A DNA stretch of 64,000 nt from Algoriphagus oliviformis (lineage in GTDB: Bacteria > Bacteroidota > Bacteroidia > Cytophagales > Cyclobacteriaceae): positions 1,178,001 to 1,242,000 of the forward strand of contig NZ_JAFKCT010000001.1 of the NCBI RefSeq assembly GCF_017254915.1, given 5' to 3'. The notes under the pieces are model-generated. The model saw only the letters and a program-made list of their open reading frames with translations, was not told the DNA's origin and made no database searches. Positions 18,349 to 27,177 of this stretch are shown here, piece by piece. Made by a program: the position numbers and the translations under genes. How positions within the stretch are numbered: position 1 is the first letter of the stretch; the number at the start of each line of letters is the position of its first letter.

Positions 18349-18517
18349 GGAGCTCGTGGCTCCTGAGCTTGTCGGGGGAGGGAGTCTTGTAAGTCCTGAG
18401 TAGTAAGTAGTAAAAGGTAAAGGGGGGAAGGTTGGAAAGTGGCAAGGAGCGGGACTCCGCCGGAGCGCTTGTAAACCGTATATCAAAAATCGTAGATGAC
18501 GGGTCGTGGGGAAAAGC

Positions 18518-18555
18518 AAAAAGCCCGACATAGCGAACGCGTTGTCGGGCTTTTT
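18518..18555. terminator. Bidirectional intrinsic terminator between convergent genes
   Basis: A 13-bp perfect stem (18518-18530 with 18543-18555) has five A residues on one side and five T residues on the other, so it can end transcription from both directions: the DUF5686 gene on the plus strand and frr on the minus strand. The preceding 170 bases (18349-18517) hold no recognisable gene, only short G-rich and AGTAGTA-like repetitive text. Confidence 0.88.
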
Positions 18556-18571
18556 GATGAAAGGAGGCCGC

Positions 18572-19132
18572 TCAGACCTTCATGATATCGGTTTCCTTTT
18601 TTGCCAGGAGCTCGTCGAGCTTGGCGGAATACTGGTCAGTGAGCTTTTGTACCTGCTCCTCTGCACGCTTGACGGCATCTTCTGGAGCGCCATCTTTTTG
18701 AAGCTTTCTCAAAGACTCGTTGGTGTCTTTGCGCACGCTGCGGATGGAGATCTTGCCGCCTTCACATTCCTGCTTGGCCTGCTTGACCAGATTGACCCGG
18801 CGCTCTTCGGTCAGGGCGGGGATGGTCAGGATGATGATCTCGCCGTTATTTTGCGGAGCCAGTCCCAAGTCAGAGTTGATGATGGCCTTTTCGATCTCCG
18901 AGATCAGGCTTCTCTCGAATGGTTTGATGGCAAGTGTTCTGGCATCCGGGGTGTTGACGGAGGAGACCTGCTGGAGAGGAGTGGCTGCGCCGTAGTACTG
19001 TACCATGATGCCGTCCAGTAGGTTGGGCATGGCTTTTCCGGCGCGGATCTTTACCAGTTCTGCAGCGGTGTGGTCTACCGCTTTTTGCATCAGCTCTTTC
19101 GCTTCGTCTAAGAATAACTCGATTTCTTCCAT
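18572..19132 (-). CDS. frr: Ribosome-recycling factor
   Basis: 186 residues, the normal length. RRF splits post-termination ribosomes together with EF-G in the cytoplasm. The whole protein aligns by eye with the family: N-terminal helix (LDEAKELMQKAVDHTAAELVKIRAGKA), the beta domain (LLDGIMVQYYGAATPLQQVSSV, ARTLAIKPFE), then the two long C-terminal helices (LTEERRVNLVKQAKQECEGGKISIRSVRKD). It lies 14 bases downstream of pyrH, the widely conserved pyrH-frr pair, and is followed by a strong terminator. Confidence 0.98.
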   Translation of the reverse strand: MEEIELFLDEAKELMQKAVDHTAAELVKIRAGKAMPNLLDGIMVQYYGAATPLQQVSSVNTPDARTLAIKPFERSLISEIEKAIINSDLGLAPQNNGEIIILTIPALTEERRVNLVKQAKQECEGGKISIRSVRKDTNESLRKLQKDGAPEDAVKRAEEQVQKLTDQYSAKLDELLAKKETDIMKV

Positions 19133-19146
19133 GATTTCGTTCAGGA

Positions 19147-19854
19147 TTAAGCAGTGATCAATGTTCCGATTTCGTCTCCCAAGACGAGTTTGCTCAGGTT
19201 GCCGGCCTTGTTCATGTCAAAGACGATGATCGGCAGGTTGTTTTCCTGGCAGAGGGTGAAGGCTGTCATGTCCATCACGCTCAGGTTTTTCTCATATACT
19301 TCTGAGAAGGAGATGGTGTTGTATTTGGTCGCGGAGCTGTCCTTTTCCGGATCGGCGGTGTAGACCCCGTCCACGCGGGTTCCCTTGAGCACCACGTCAG
19401 ATTCTACCTCGATGGCACGCAGCGCTGCGGTGGAGTCGGTGGTAAAGTACGGGTTGCCGATCCCGGCGCCGAAGATGACGATTCTGCCTTTTTCGAGGTG
19501 GCGGATGGCTCTTCTGCGGATGAAGGGCTCACACACACTCTCGATCTTGATGCCGGACATCAGGCGGGTGTACATGCCGTTTTGCTCCAGGGCACTCTGC
19601 AGGGCCATGGCGTTGATCAGGGTGGCGAGCATACCCATGTAGTCGCCCTGTACGCGGTCGATGCCGGATTTCTCTGCCTGTACCCCTCTAAAAATGTTGC
19701 CCCCTCCGATCACTATCGCTATCTCCACTCCCATGTCTTTGACCTTCTTGATCTCATCGGCGTATTGCTGAAGGCGGGTAGGGTCGATGCCGTAGTTTTT
19801 TTCGCCCATCAAGGCTTCCCCACTGAGTTTGAGCAGAATTCGTTTGTATTTCAT
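19147..19854 (-). CDS. pyrH: UMP kinase
   Basis: 235 residues. Phosphorylates UMP to UDP with ATP in pyrimidine nucleotide synthesis; the bacterial enzyme is a hexamer of the amino-acid kinase fold. Seen motifs: [11 protein letters not shown] near residues 7-17, GGGNIFRG at 50-57, the UMP/GTP region [40 protein letters not shown], and [14 protein letters not shown]. First gene of the pyrH-frr unit; a -7 promoter box lies about 110 bases upstream. Confidence 0.98.
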   Translation of the reverse strand: MKYKRILLKLSGEALMGEKNYGIDPTRLQQYADEIKKVKDMGVEIAIVIGGGNIFRGVQAEKSGIDRVQGDYMGMLATLINAMALQSALEQNGMYTRLMSGIKIESVCEPFIRRRAIRHLEKGRIVIFGAGIGNPYFTTDSTAALRAIEVESDVVLKGTRVDGVYTADPEKDSSATKYNTISFSEVYEKNLSVMDMTAFTLCQENNLPIIVFDMNKAGNLSKLVLGDEIGTLITA

Positions 19855-20147
19855 CTATTGGATTGTTGATGTCTAAAGTTGAGGTCGGCAAGAGCCCGGT
19901 AGATATCTGGATTTATTGGTCAAAATCTGATCGAATCGACCCTGAAAAGTCTAAACAATCCGACAAATATAATTTCTTCAACTCACAATGCTAGGCCAAA
20001 ATCCAAAAATGGAAGTGGGGACGCTTCCTCGGTATAGTCAATGCGCTGATAGCTTGGCGGTTTGGCGGTGAAAAAGGAGCGTCGCAACCGTGGCACCCGT
20101 TGGCTTCGAGCCGGAGGGCTTTCATTCCCTTCCCAAAAGCAGCGGGG
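19855..20147 (-). other. Spacer between the biotin-carrier gene and pyrH
   Basis: 293 bases, both flanking genes on the minus strand. Apart from the pyrH -7 box at 19964-19971 I see only a weak inverted repeat (GGAAG/CTTCC, near 20010-20030) without a T-run. No gene is supported. The end of the biotin-carrier gene therefore has no obvious intrinsic terminator. Confidence 0.4.
19964..19971 (-). promoter_or_regulatory. -7 promoter box upstream of pyrH
   Basis: TATATTTG on the minus strand fits TAnnTTTG exactly, 110 bases before the pyrH start. A TTTG -33 box at the usual 19-base spacing is missing (CTAG instead on the opposite strand), so strength is uncertain. Confidence 0.4.
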
Positions 20148-20642
20148 CTAGAACAGCACCAAGACCTGGTTTTTTTCCACGCTTTGCCTGAGCGAAATCT
20201 TCACTTCTCTGACCACCCCATCGCCTGGGGATTTGATGATGTTTTCCATTTTCATGGCTTCGAGGATGAGGAGCACATCGCCTTTTTTGACCTCGTCCCC
20301 GGGCTTTACCATCAGATCCAGGATCAGGCCCGGCATGGGGGCTTTGATGTCTTTGAGGCTGCCGTTGCCGTTGGCGCTCATTCCCATTTTTTCGAGCAGG
20401 AGATCAAAGCGGTCTTTGAGCTTTAGGCTGGCAGTCTGGTGTCCGATCCGAATCTGGAGGGTTTTGGTCGACCGGTCGATGGACAGCAGCTCCGCTTCTA
20501 TGGACTCTTGGCCTCGAATCAGGTGGATTTTTCGGTCTTCTACCCACTTCAGATCCCAGGCGATCGGCTTTTGGTTGACTTGGAGGGAGTCGTCGGTTTT
20601 TTCGACCGTATGGGTGTTGTTTTGAAGGATAACTGAAAACAT
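20148..20642 (-). CDS. Biotin carboxyl carrier protein of an acyl-CoA carboxylase
   Basis: 164 residues. The C-terminal half is a biotinyl/lipoyl domain: APMPGLILDLMVKPGDEVKKGDVLLILEAMKMEN, with the biotinylated lysine in EAMKMEN at K131. The N-terminal half (residues 1-90) is a beta-rich domain of the kind found in the small biotin subunits of Bacteroidota acetyl-/propionyl-CoA carboxylases. It carries CO2 between a biotin carboxylase and a carboxyltransferase. No carboxylase subunit lies beside it, so partners must be encoded elsewhere; the exact acyl-CoA substrate is undecided. It is divergent from the M1 peptidase gene across 73 bases that contain a small hairpin (20675-20689). Confidence 0.9.
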   Translation of the reverse strand: MFSVILQNNTHTVEKTDDSLQVNQKPIAWDLKWVEDRKIHLIRGQESIEAELLSIDRSTKTLQIRIGHQTASLKLKDRFDLLLEKMGMSANGNGSLKDIKAPMPGLILDLMVKPGDEVKKGDVLLILEAMKMENIIKSPGDGVVREVKISLRQSVEKNQVLVLF

Positions 20643-20715
20643 TCCTGCTATTTTGGCTGTGAATATACGCTGACCGGGCAGGTTGCCCGTTTAAGCTTTC
20701 CAAAATATCAAACAA

Positions 20716-23340
20716 ATGCATTCGAGTCCAAAGAAAATTTCGAATACCGTCTTGTCACTGGGGAGCGCCGCCCTTTTGTTTTTCTCAGCAGGCTGCAAGT
20801 CCGAAAAGCAGGTGCTGCAGCCCGAGCCTGAATCCACGGCGGTGGCCGAAGCGGATACCGTGGAGCGGGTGGACAGTCTGGCGCTGTTGAGGCTGATGAG
20901 GGAAAAGGAAGCTGAGATCGAATCCTACAAGCCTAGCGCCCGCCGTGATTTTGACCTGTTGCATACGGATTTGGACCTTGCTTTTGATTGGGAGCGACAG
21001 GCGGTGCTGGGGAAGGCCAGGCTGAGGCTGAAGCCCTTTTTCTATCCCCAAAAAGAAGTGGTACTGGATGCGAAGGACTTTGAAGTGGGAGCGGTCTATT
21101 TGGTCGAGGGCGATGAGTTGACGAAGCTTTCCTACCGATACGATGAAAAGCAGCTGGGCATTTATTTGCCTGGCCTACTGTCTGCCAAAGACACTTTTGA
21201 GGTCGAGATCAACTACACGGCTTTTCCAGAGCGCAACGCCGGAAATGGAAGCAAAGCCATCACCGATACCAAAGGGCTGTACTTTATCGATCCGCTGGAC
21301 ACCATTCCGGGCAAGCCGACCATGATCTGGACGCAGGGCGAGACGGAGCACAACAGCAAGTGGTTTCCCACGATCGACAAGCCCAACGAGCGGGCGACGC
21401 AGCGCTTCCGGCTGACCGTGCCGGATAGTATGGTCAGCATCAGCAATGGCGTGCTGGTGAAGCAGGAATCTCTTGGCGGAGGACTGCGAAAAGACCACTG
21501 GGAGCTCAACCTGCCCTCGGCGCCGTATTTGGCGGCTATCGCGGTGGGGAACTTCGGCAAAGTGGAGGCGCAGTGGGAGGATGTTCCGTTGGGCTACTAT
21601 GTGGAAAAGGGCTTTGAAAAAGGAGCGGAGAAAGTGTTTCAGAACACGCCGGAGATGATGGGCTTTTTCGGGGAAAAGCTCGGGGTGGAGTTCCCTTGGC
21701 CAAAATACGATCAGATCGTCGTGAGGGACTTCGTGTCCGGCGCGATGGAAAATACGACGGCATCCATATTCATGGAGGAGCTGCGGCTGGATGAGCGGGA
21801 AGCAATCGACTCGGACTGGGATTACATCATCGCCCACGAGCTGTTTCACCAGTGGTTTGGCGACTTGGTGACTACCGAGTCCTGGGCCAACCTGACGCTG
21901 AACGAGGCCTTTGCCAACTACAGCGAATACCTCTGGAACGAGCATAAATATGGAGCGGACCAGGCCGGACTCAAGTTGGTCGCCGAGATGGAAGGCTACT
22001 TTGCGGAAGCAGAAAGCAAACAGGAAGATTTGATCCGCTTCCGCTATGCAGATTCGGAGGACATGTTTGATGCGCATAGCTACAACAAAGGCGGTGTGGT
22101 CCTTCATATGCTGAGGAGGCAGGTGGGTGATGCGGCGTTTTTCCAAGCACTGAACCGCTACCTCAAGCGTCACGCTTTTCAGTCGGTCGAGGTACACGAC
22201 CTGAGAATCGCTTTCGAAGAAGTAAGCGGCCAGGACCTTAACTGGTTTTTCAACCAGTGGTTTTTGGACAAAGGCCATCCGGAGCTTTTGGTAGACGTGG
22301 ACTACTCCCAGCCGGAAAACATCCTGATATCAGCCTACCAAATCCAGGATCTGAAAACTTCCCCCTTGTTTCAGCTGCCCTTGGAGGTCAGCTGGTATGA
22401 AGCAGGAGAGCGAAGGAGCAGGACGTTTCAGATGACTCGGGGATTTCAGCAGTTTGCTTTGGAAAATGGTACCCCCCTGTCGCAGGTCTATATCGACGAG
22501 GGCAAAAACCTTCTGGCCCGAAGATCCCAAGAGCTCAGTGCGGAGCAGTTTGCCCGGCAATTCAAGGAATCCAAACTCGGCGTGGCGCGATATGAGGCGC
22601 TGGATAGCCTGGCCGCCAGAGAGTCGGTTGACCAGCTGATGGAGGTATTGCCGGCGGCGTTGACGGATCCCTTTTGGTCGATACGGGAGAGTGCCCTAGG
22701 ACACCTGCAGGGCGACCCAGCCTGGAGAGAGCGCATCGCCGGCCTGGAGGAGCAGGTTTATGGTTTGGCGGAGAAAGATCCCAGAAACTCAGTCCGTGCG
22801 GCAGCCTTGGACTTACTGGCGGCTTGGGATGCTGACAAGTACCGTCCCACATTCCTGAGGTTGGCCAATGAGCCCTCCTATCTGGTGGCAAGCTCAGCCT
22901 TGATGGGGTTGGTTGGCGGGCTGGAAAGCCCTGCCGATCCCGCCGTGATCGAGCGCTTCGCGGGGGAGGGGAATTTCAGGATAGTCATCCCCGTGGCGGA
23001 ATACTACATCCAGCAGAATGTGTCAGGCAAAGGGGGCTGGTTTTTGTCACAGCTTCAGGGCTTGTCAGGAGAGGGACTGTATTATTTCATGGGCTATTTC
23101 AGCGAGTACTTTTCTCGATATCCAGAAGAGGGGGAAGAGGAGGCTGTGGCCCGGCTGATGGCGTTGATGAAGGGGGATTCCAAGAATTTCATCCGTTTGG
23201 GGGCTTTTCAGGCTTTGTTGGGTTTTGCTGACGAGGAGGCCGTGGTGGCCAAAATAGGCCAAATAGCTTCTGAGGAGGGCGACCTTGAGCTGAAAAACTA
23301 CTACGAATACTTCCTGGAGGCGCTGCGGGGCGAAAATTAA
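20716..23340 (+). CDS. M1 family zinc aminopeptidase, lipid-anchored, with HEAT-like C-terminus
   Basis: 874 residues. Lipoprotein signal ending FSAGC (Cys27), followed by an acidic linker, so the enzyme acts outside the cytoplasm on a membrane anchor. The M1 N-terminal beta domain spans about 75-290. The exopeptidase motif GAMEN is at 342-346, the zinc site is HELFH at 374-378 with the third ligand E397 (LTLNEAF), and the transition-state Tyr is in YNKGG. From about 600 onwards helical repeats appear (DPFWSIRESALGHL, NSVRAAALDLLAAW, PSYLVASSALMGLVG), which look like HEAT repeats as in other M1 enzymes. It should remove N-terminal residues from peptides. It has no operon partner; the tRNA promoter begins 65 bases after its stop. 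Confidence 0.95.
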   Translation: MHSSPKKISNTVLSLGSAALLFFSAGCKSEKQVLQPEPESTAVAEADTVERVDSLALLRLMREKEAEIESYKPSARRDFDLLHTDLDLAFDWERQAVLGKARLRLKPFFYPQKEVVLDAKDFEVGAVYLVEGDELTKLSYRYDEKQLGIYLPGLLSAKDTFEVEINYTAFPERNAGNGSKAITDTKGLYFIDPLDTIPGKPTMIWTQGETEHNSKWFPTIDKPNERATQRFRLTVPDSMVSISNGVLVKQESLGGGLRKDHWELNLPSAPYLAAIAVGNFGKVEAQWEDVPLGYYVEKGFEKGAEKVFQNTPEMMGFFGEKLGVEFPWPKYDQIVVRDFVSGAMENTTASIFMEELRLDEREAIDSDWDYIIAHELFHQWFGDLVTTESWANLTLNEAFANYSEYLWNEHKYGADQAGLKLVAEMEGYFAEAESKQEDLIRFRYADSEDMFDAHSYNKGGVVLHMLRRQVGDAAFFQALNRYLKRHAFQSVEVHDLRIAFEEVSGQDLNWFFNQWFLDKGHPELLVDVDYSQPENILISAYQIQDLKTSPLFQLPLEVSWYEAGERRSRTFQMTRGFQQFALENGTPLSQVYIDEGKNLLARRSQELSAEQFARQFKESKLGVARYEALDSLAARESVDQLMEVLPAALTDPFWSIRESALGHLQGDPAWRERIAGLEEQVYGLAEKDPRNSVRAAALDLLAAWDADKYRPTFLRLANEPSYLVASSALMGLVGGLESPADPAVIERFAGEGNFRIVIPVAEYYIQQNVSGKGGWFLSQLQGLSGEGLYYFMGYFSEYFSRYPEEGEEEAVARLMALMKGDSKNFIRLGAFQALLGFADEEAVVAKIGQIASEEGDLELKNYYEYFLEALRGEN

Positions 23341-23404
23341 TCGGTTGATTTTGAAAAGATTGAACTGCTTAGGTGGAAAAAGTTTTCGATTTTGGTGTAC
23401 AACC

Positions 23405-23435
23405 TTTGATACTTTGACAAAAGGCTATAATTTTG
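23405..23435 (+). promoter_or_regulatory. Promoter of the tRNA-tuf unit
   Basis: TTTG (23405-23408), exactly 19 bases, then TAATTTTG (23428-23435), followed by CCATCC. The first tRNA begins 50 bases after the -7 box. Confidence 0.75.
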
Positions 23436-23485
23436 CCATCCGTTAAGGTCACAAGGGCCCAAAACTCACAGATTTTAACGCAGTT

Positions 23486-23568
23486 GGGGGAATACCAAAG
23501 CGGCCAACTGGGACGGACTGTAAATCCGTTGACTTATGTCTTCACAGGTTCGAATCCTGTTTCCCCCA
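23486..23568 (+). tRNA. tRNA-Tyr (GTA)
   Basis: 83 bases. The acceptor stem GGGGGAA pairs with TTCCCCC (23561-23567), with discriminator A. The anticodon stem ACGGA/TCCGT encloses GTA at 23520-23522. The extra-long variable arm typical of bacterial tRNA-Tyr is present, and the T-loop is GTTCGAATC. The CCA end is not encoded. Confidence 0.96.
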
Positions 23569-23598
23569 CACCAGTTGTCCGAATGCGAAATTTTTTTC

Positions 23599-23606
23599 TA
23601 ATTTTG
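23599..23606 (+). promoter_or_regulatory. Possible internal -7 box between tRNA-Tyr and tRNA-Gly
   Basis: TAATTTTG followed by CAGGAC fits the -7 pattern and the downstream context of the other promoters here. The -33 region is weak (GTTG at a 21-base spacing). It could give tRNA-Gly, tRNA-Thr and tuf extra transcription. Confidence 0.4.
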
Positions 23607-23640
23607 CAGGACTTTGAAAAATCCGGTACGCCGGTCAAAA

Positions 23641-23713
23641 GCGGGAGTAGCTCAGTTGGTAGAGCGGCAGCCTTCCAAGCTGCAGGTCGCGGGTTCGAGC
23701 CTCGTCTCCCGCT
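23641..23713 (+). tRNA. tRNA-Gly (TCC)
   Basis: 73 bases. Acceptor stem GCGGGAG/CTCCCGC with discriminator T. Anticodon stem GCAGC/GCTGC with TCC at 23674-23676. T-arm GGTTCGAGCC. CCA is not encoded. Confidence 0.97.
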
Positions 23714-23743
23714 CTGTGCTTTAAAGCAGGGCACAATGGTCAA

Positions 23744-23815
23744 GCCGACGTAGCTCAGGGGTAGAGTACTTCCTTGGTAAGGAAGGGGTCGCGGGTTCAA
23801 ATCCCGCCGTTGGCT
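23744..23815 (+). tRNA. tRNA-Thr (GGT)
   Basis: 72 bases. Acceptor stem GCCGACG/CGTTGGC (one G-T pair) with discriminator T. Anticodon stem CTTCC/GGAAG with GGT at 23776-23778. T-arm GGGTTCAAATCCC. CCA is not encoded. It ends 58 bases before tuf, so it is probably processed from the same transcript. Confidence 0.97.
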
Positions 23816-23873
23816 CAACACAGAGAATTATTATCTAAACATATCTTTAAACTTAAACTGAGGATTTTCACGC

Positions 23874-25061
23874 ATGGCAAAAGCAACCTTCGACCGTTCC
23901 AAGCCGCACGTTAACATCGGTACGATTGGACACGTAGACCATGGCAAAACAACCTTGACTGCCGCCATCACTACCGTTTTGGCTAAAAAAGGTCTTTCTG
24001 AATTGAGAGATTTCTCTTCTATCGACAACGCTCCTGAAGAGAAGGAAAGAGGTATCACTATCAATACTTCCCACGTAGAATATCAAACTGAAAAGAGACA
24101 CTACGCTCACGTAGACTGTCCAGGTCACGCTGACTACGTTAAAAACATGGTAACTGGTGCTGCCCAGATGGACGGTGCTATCCTTGTAGTAGCTGCGACT
24201 GACGGACCTATGCCACAAACCAGAGAGCACATCCTTTTGGCTCGTCAGGTAGGTGTACCTCAGCTGGTTGTTTTCTTGAACAAAGTCGACATGGTTGACG
24301 ATCCAGAATTGCTTGAGCTTGTAGAGATGGAAGTTAGAGAATTGCTTTCTTTCTACGAATTCGACGGTGACAACATCCCAGTAATCGCTGGTTCTGCACT
24401 CGGTGCACTGAACGGCGAAGAGAAGTGGGTTGAGACTGTGATGCAATTGATGGAAGCAGTTGACTCTTACATCCCGCTTCCAGAGCGTCTGGTTGACAAA
24501 GACTTCTTGATGCCTGTAGAAGACGTATTCTCTATCACCGGTCGTGGTACTGTAGCCACTGGTCGTATCGAAAGAGGTGTGATCAACTCTGGTGATCCAG
24601 TAGAGATCATCGGTATGGGTGCTGAAGGCTTGAAGTCTACCGTTACTGGTGTGGAAATGTTCCGTAAGATCCTCGACAGAGGTGAAGCTGGTGACAACGT
24701 AGGTCTGTTGCTTAGAGGTATCGAAAAAGCGCAAATCAAGCGTGGTATGATCATCTGTAAGCCAGGTTCTGTGAAGCCTCACGCTCACTTCAAAGCTGAA
24801 GTTTACGTACTTTCCAAAGAAGAAGGTGGACGTCACACTCCATTCTTCAACAAGTACAGACCTCAGTTCTACCTGAGAACTACTGACGTAACCGGCGAAA
24901 TCAAACTTCCAGCTAACGTGGAAATGGTAATGCCAGGTGACAACGTAACCATCGAGGTGAACCTGTTGTCAGCAGTAGCTTTGGAGAAAGGTTTGAGATT
25001 TGCGATCCGTGAAGGTGGCCGTACTGTAGGCGCCGGACAGGTGACCGAGATCCTTGACTAA
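23874..25061 (+). CDS. tuf: Elongation factor Tu
   Basis: 395 residues, full length. The GTPase delivers aminoacyl-tRNA to the ribosome. Motifs: G1 GHVDHGKT at 19-26, switch region [12 protein letters not shown]3 DCPGHADY, G4 NKVD, then domains II and III ([23 protein letters not shown], and the C-terminal [17 protein letters not shown]). Codon use leans to GGT, GTA and CGT forms, as expected for a highly expressed gene. It follows three tRNA genes, a common bacterial arrangement, and ends at a strong hairpin terminator. No second tuf copy is in the window. Confidence 0.99.
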   Translation: MAKATFDRSKPHVNIGTIGHVDHGKTTLTAAITTVLAKKGLSELRDFSSIDNAPEEKERGITINTSHVEYQTEKRHYAHVDCPGHADYVKNMVTGAAQMDGAILVVAATDGPMPQTREHILLARQVGVPQLVVFLNKVDMVDDPELLELVEMEVRELLSFYEFDGDNIPVIAGSALGALNGEEKWVETVMQLMEAVDSYIPLPERLVDKDFLMPVEDVFSITGRGTVATGRIERGVINSGDPVEIIGMGAEGLKSTVTGVEMFRKILDRGEAGDNVGLLLRGIEKAQIKRGMIICKPGSVKPHAHFKAEVYVLSKEEGGRHTPFFNKYRPQFYLRTTDVTGEIKLPANVEMVMPGDNVTIEVNLLSAVALEKGLRFAIREGGRTVGAGQVTEILD

Positions 25062-25083
25062 TCAAGCTTAGTATAAGAAAACG

Positions 25084-25119
25084 ATGCGATCCCAAATTAT
25101 TTTGGGATCGCATTTGTTT
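25084..25119 (+). terminator. Intrinsic terminator of tuf
   Basis: A perfect 13-bp stem (25084-25096 with 25101-25113) with loop TTAT, followed by TTGTTTC. The T-rich tail contains the TTTG of the next promoter, so the two signals share bases. Confidence 0.88.
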
Positions 25120-25143
25120 CTAAAGACATTATCACTAATTTTG
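25113..25143 (+). promoter_or_regulatory. Promoter of the tRNA-Trp-secE-nusG-rplKAJL unit
   Basis: TTTG (25113-25116), 19 bases, TAATTTTG (25136-25143), followed by CGTTCC. The tRNA-Trp gene begins 29 bases after the -7 box. Confidence 0.75.
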
Positions 25144-25171
25144 CGTTCCCATTTGCGGGGCGTTCATTTAC

Positions 25172-25242
25172 ACGGGCATAGTTCAATGGCAGAATAGCGG
25201 TCTCCAAAACCGTTGATGGGAGTTCGAATCTCTCTGCCCGTG
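25172..25242 (+). tRNA. tRNA-Trp (CCA)
   Basis: 71 bases. Acceptor stem ACGGGCA/TGCCCGT with discriminator G. Anticodon stem GCGGT/ACCGT (one G-T pair) with CCA at 25204-25206. T-arm AGTTCGAATCT. The 3' CCA is not encoded. It is immediately upstream of secE, the order seen in many bacteria. Confidence 0.97.
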
Positions 25243-25259
25243 CAGCAAGTAAGTAGACT

Positions 25260-25448
25260 ATGAATCTTAAAAACTTTGTCCTGGAATCTTATGACGAGAT
25301 GAAAAATAAGGTCACTTGGCCTAAGTTTTCGTTTCTTCAAAACAGTGCCGTATTGGTGTTGGTCGCTTCCCTTATCTTCGCCTTGTTTATCGGTGCAGTG
25401 GATTTGGGGTTTGAGAACATCATGACATGGTTTTATGATTTATTCTAA
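25260..25448 (+). CDS. secE: Preprotein translocase subunit SecE
   Basis: 62 residues, the short single-span form. An amphipathic N-terminal helix carries the conserved KVTWP motif (17-21) and is followed by one membrane segment at about 29-51. SecE clamps SecY in the inner-membrane translocon. It lies 17 bases after tRNA-Trp and 13 bases before nusG. Confidence 0.96.
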   Translation: MNLKNFVLESYDEMKNKVTWPKFSFLQNSAVLVLVASLIFALFIGAVDLGFENIMTWFYDLF

Positions 25449-25461
25449 TTGACATTACAGA

Positions 25462-26019
25462 ATGGCTGAACATAAGTGGTACGTACTCAGAGTAGTGGCA
25501 GGGCAGGAAAAAAAGACCAAGGCTTACCTGGACAATGAGATCCAGCGTGAGAAGATTGGTGAATACATTCCTGAGGTCCTGATCCCTTCTGAGAAGGTAT
25601 ATGAGATGCGCAACGGAAAAAAACGAGTCAGAGAAAGAAACTTCTTTCCTGGCTATGTCCTTGTAAATGCGGATCTCTCCAACGGGGAAGCCAATCACGT
25701 AATAACGAGTATCCCGGGTGTCATCGGGTTTCTTGGATCAAACCAGGGGGGAGCTTCCAAAACCCCTGAACCATTACGACAGTCAGAGATCAACCGTATC
25801 TTAGGTAAGGTTGAGGAGATTGACGAGTTTGCCGAGAAGCAGGACACGCCATTTATAGTCGGAGAAGCCGTAAAAGTAATGGACGGCCCATTCAGTGGAT
25901 TTACCGGGACAATTGAGGAGATATTTGAGGAGAAGAAGAAGCTTAATGTTATGGTTAAGATCTTCGGCCGAAATACTCCGGTAGAGTTAAACTTTATACA
26001 AGTAGAAAAACAAGACTAA
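25462..26019 (+). CDS. nusG: Transcription termination/antitermination factor NusG
   Basis: 185 residues. The NGN domain ([36 protein letters not shown]) is followed by a KOW domain ([22 protein letters not shown]). NusG binds RNA polymerase clamp and couples to Rho or to S10 on the ribosome. A linker with [19 protein letters not shown] is of usual size. It sits between secE and rplK, 3 bases before rplK. Confidence 0.98.
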   Translation: MAEHKWYVLRVVAGQEKKTKAYLDNEIQREKIGEYIPEVLIPSEKVYEMRNGKKRVRERNFFPGYVLVNADLSNGEANHVITSIPGVIGFLGSNQGGASKTPEPLRQSEINRILGKVEEIDEFAEKQDTPFIVGEAVKVMDGPFSGFTGTIEEIFEEKKKLNVMVKIFGRNTPVELNFIQVEKQD

Positions 26020-26022
26020 GCA

Positions 26023-26466
26023 ATGGCTAAGGAAATCACTGGTTATGTAAAACTACAGGTGAAAGGTGGCCAGGCTAACCCGTCGCCTCCAGTAGGTCCA
26101 GCTCTTGGTTCCAAGGGTTTGAACATCATGGAGTTCTGTAAGCAGTTCAATGCCCGTACCCAAGACAAAATGGGTACCGTGCTCCCTGTGCTGATTACGG
26201 TTTTTTCTGACAAGTCTTTCGAATTCGTAGTGAAGACTCCTCCAGCTGCAAACATGCTGTTGGAAGCTGCGAAAGTGAAAGGTGGCTCCTCTGAGCCAAA
26301 CAGAAAGAAAGTGGGATCTGTTACCTGGGATCAGGTAAGAGTGATCGCTGAGACGAAGATGCCTGACCTGAATGCCTTCAAAGTAGAATCTGCCATGAAA
26401 ATGGTAGCTGGTACTGCACGAAGCATGGGTATCACTGTATCTGGTAAAGCCCCTTGGGAAGTATAA
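26023..26466 (+). CDS. rplK: 50S ribosomal protein L11
   Basis: 147 residues. It begins with the conserved [23 protein letters not shown] block; the C-terminal rRNA-binding domain includes [21 protein letters not shown] and the final GTARSMGI. L11 forms the stalk base and GTPase-associated centre. Together with rplA it makes the L11 operon, here joined with rplJL without a visible promoter in between. Confidence 0.99.
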   Translation: MAKEITGYVKLQVKGGQANPSPPVGPALGSKGLNIMEFCKQFNARTQDKMGTVLPVLITVFSDKSFEFVVKTPPAANMLLEAAKVKGGSSEPNRKKVGSVTWDQVRVIAETKMPDLNAFKVESAMKMVAGTARSMGITVSGKAPWEV

Positions 26467-26476
26467 ATAAAAAACA

Positions 26477-27175
26477 ATGGCTAAGTTAACAAAAAAGCAA
26501 AAAGAAGCTCTTTCTAAGTACGACGCAAGCCAAATGTACTCCCTGGAGGCAGCTTCTTCACTGGTTAAGGAAATCACCACCACCAAGTTTGACGCTTCTG
26601 TAGACGTGGATGTCCGTTTGGGCGTCGACCCTCGTAAGGCTGATCAAATGGTGAGAGGGGTAGTAGCACTTCCCCACGGTACTGGCAAAGACATCAAGGT
26701 ATTGGTGCTTTGTACTCCTGACAAGGCAGCTGAAGCGACTGAAGCAGGTGCAGACTACGTAGGTTTGGACGATTACATTGCCAAGATCGAAGGCGGATGG
26801 ACTGACGTGGACGTCATCATCACCATGCCTAACGTGATGGCAAAGGTAGGTAGGTTAGGTAGAGTATTGGGGCCTCGCGGCTTGATGCCAAACCCTAAAT
26901 CAGGAACCGTTACTCTGGAAGTAGGCAAGGCGGTAAGAGAGGTGAAAGCCGGTAAGATCGACTTCAAAGTCGACAAGTTTGGAATCATCCACGCCGGTGT
27001 AGGTAAAGTGTCTTTCTCTCCTGAGCAGATTCAGGAAAACGTGAAAGAGTTGATCTCTACCATCTCCAAGCTGAAGCCGTCTTCTTCAAAAGGTACATAT
27101 TTCAAAAGTATTCATTTGTCAAGCACAATGTCCCCGGGTATTGCTGTAGACAAGGGTAGCATTCAAGGAATTTAA
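26477..27175 (+). CDS. rplA: 50S ribosomal protein L1
   Basis: 232 residues, full length. It carries the L1 signature region ([21 protein letters not shown]) and [30 protein letters not shown]1 forms the mobile stalk that helps release deacylated tRNA, and in other bacteria represses its own operon. It lies 10 bases after rplK and 2 bases before rplJ. Confidence 0.99.
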   Translation: MAKLTKKQKEALSKYDASQMYSLEAASSLVKEITTTKFDASVDVDVRLGVDPRKADQMVRGVVALPHGTGKDIKVLVLCTPDKAAEATEAGADYVGLDDYIAKIEGGWTDVDVIITMPNVMAKVGRLGRVLGPRGLMPNPKSGTVTLEVGKAVREVKAGKIDFKVDKFGIIHAGVGKVSFSPEQIQENVKELISTISKLKPSSSKGTYFKSIHLSSTMSPGIAVDKGSIQGI

Positions 27176-27177
27176 TC

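Noticed and set aside
20090-20125. Imperfect inverted repeat near CCGTTGGCTT and AGCCGGAGG considered as a second copy of the 38-bp palindrome
   Set aside because: Only part of the arms pair and the core differs from the palindrome at 60127-60164; too weak to call.
23433-23753. 106-codon frame over the tRNA cluster
   Set aside because: It covers tRNA-Tyr and tRNA-Gly, whose folds are clear; translation of tRNA sequence is not credible.
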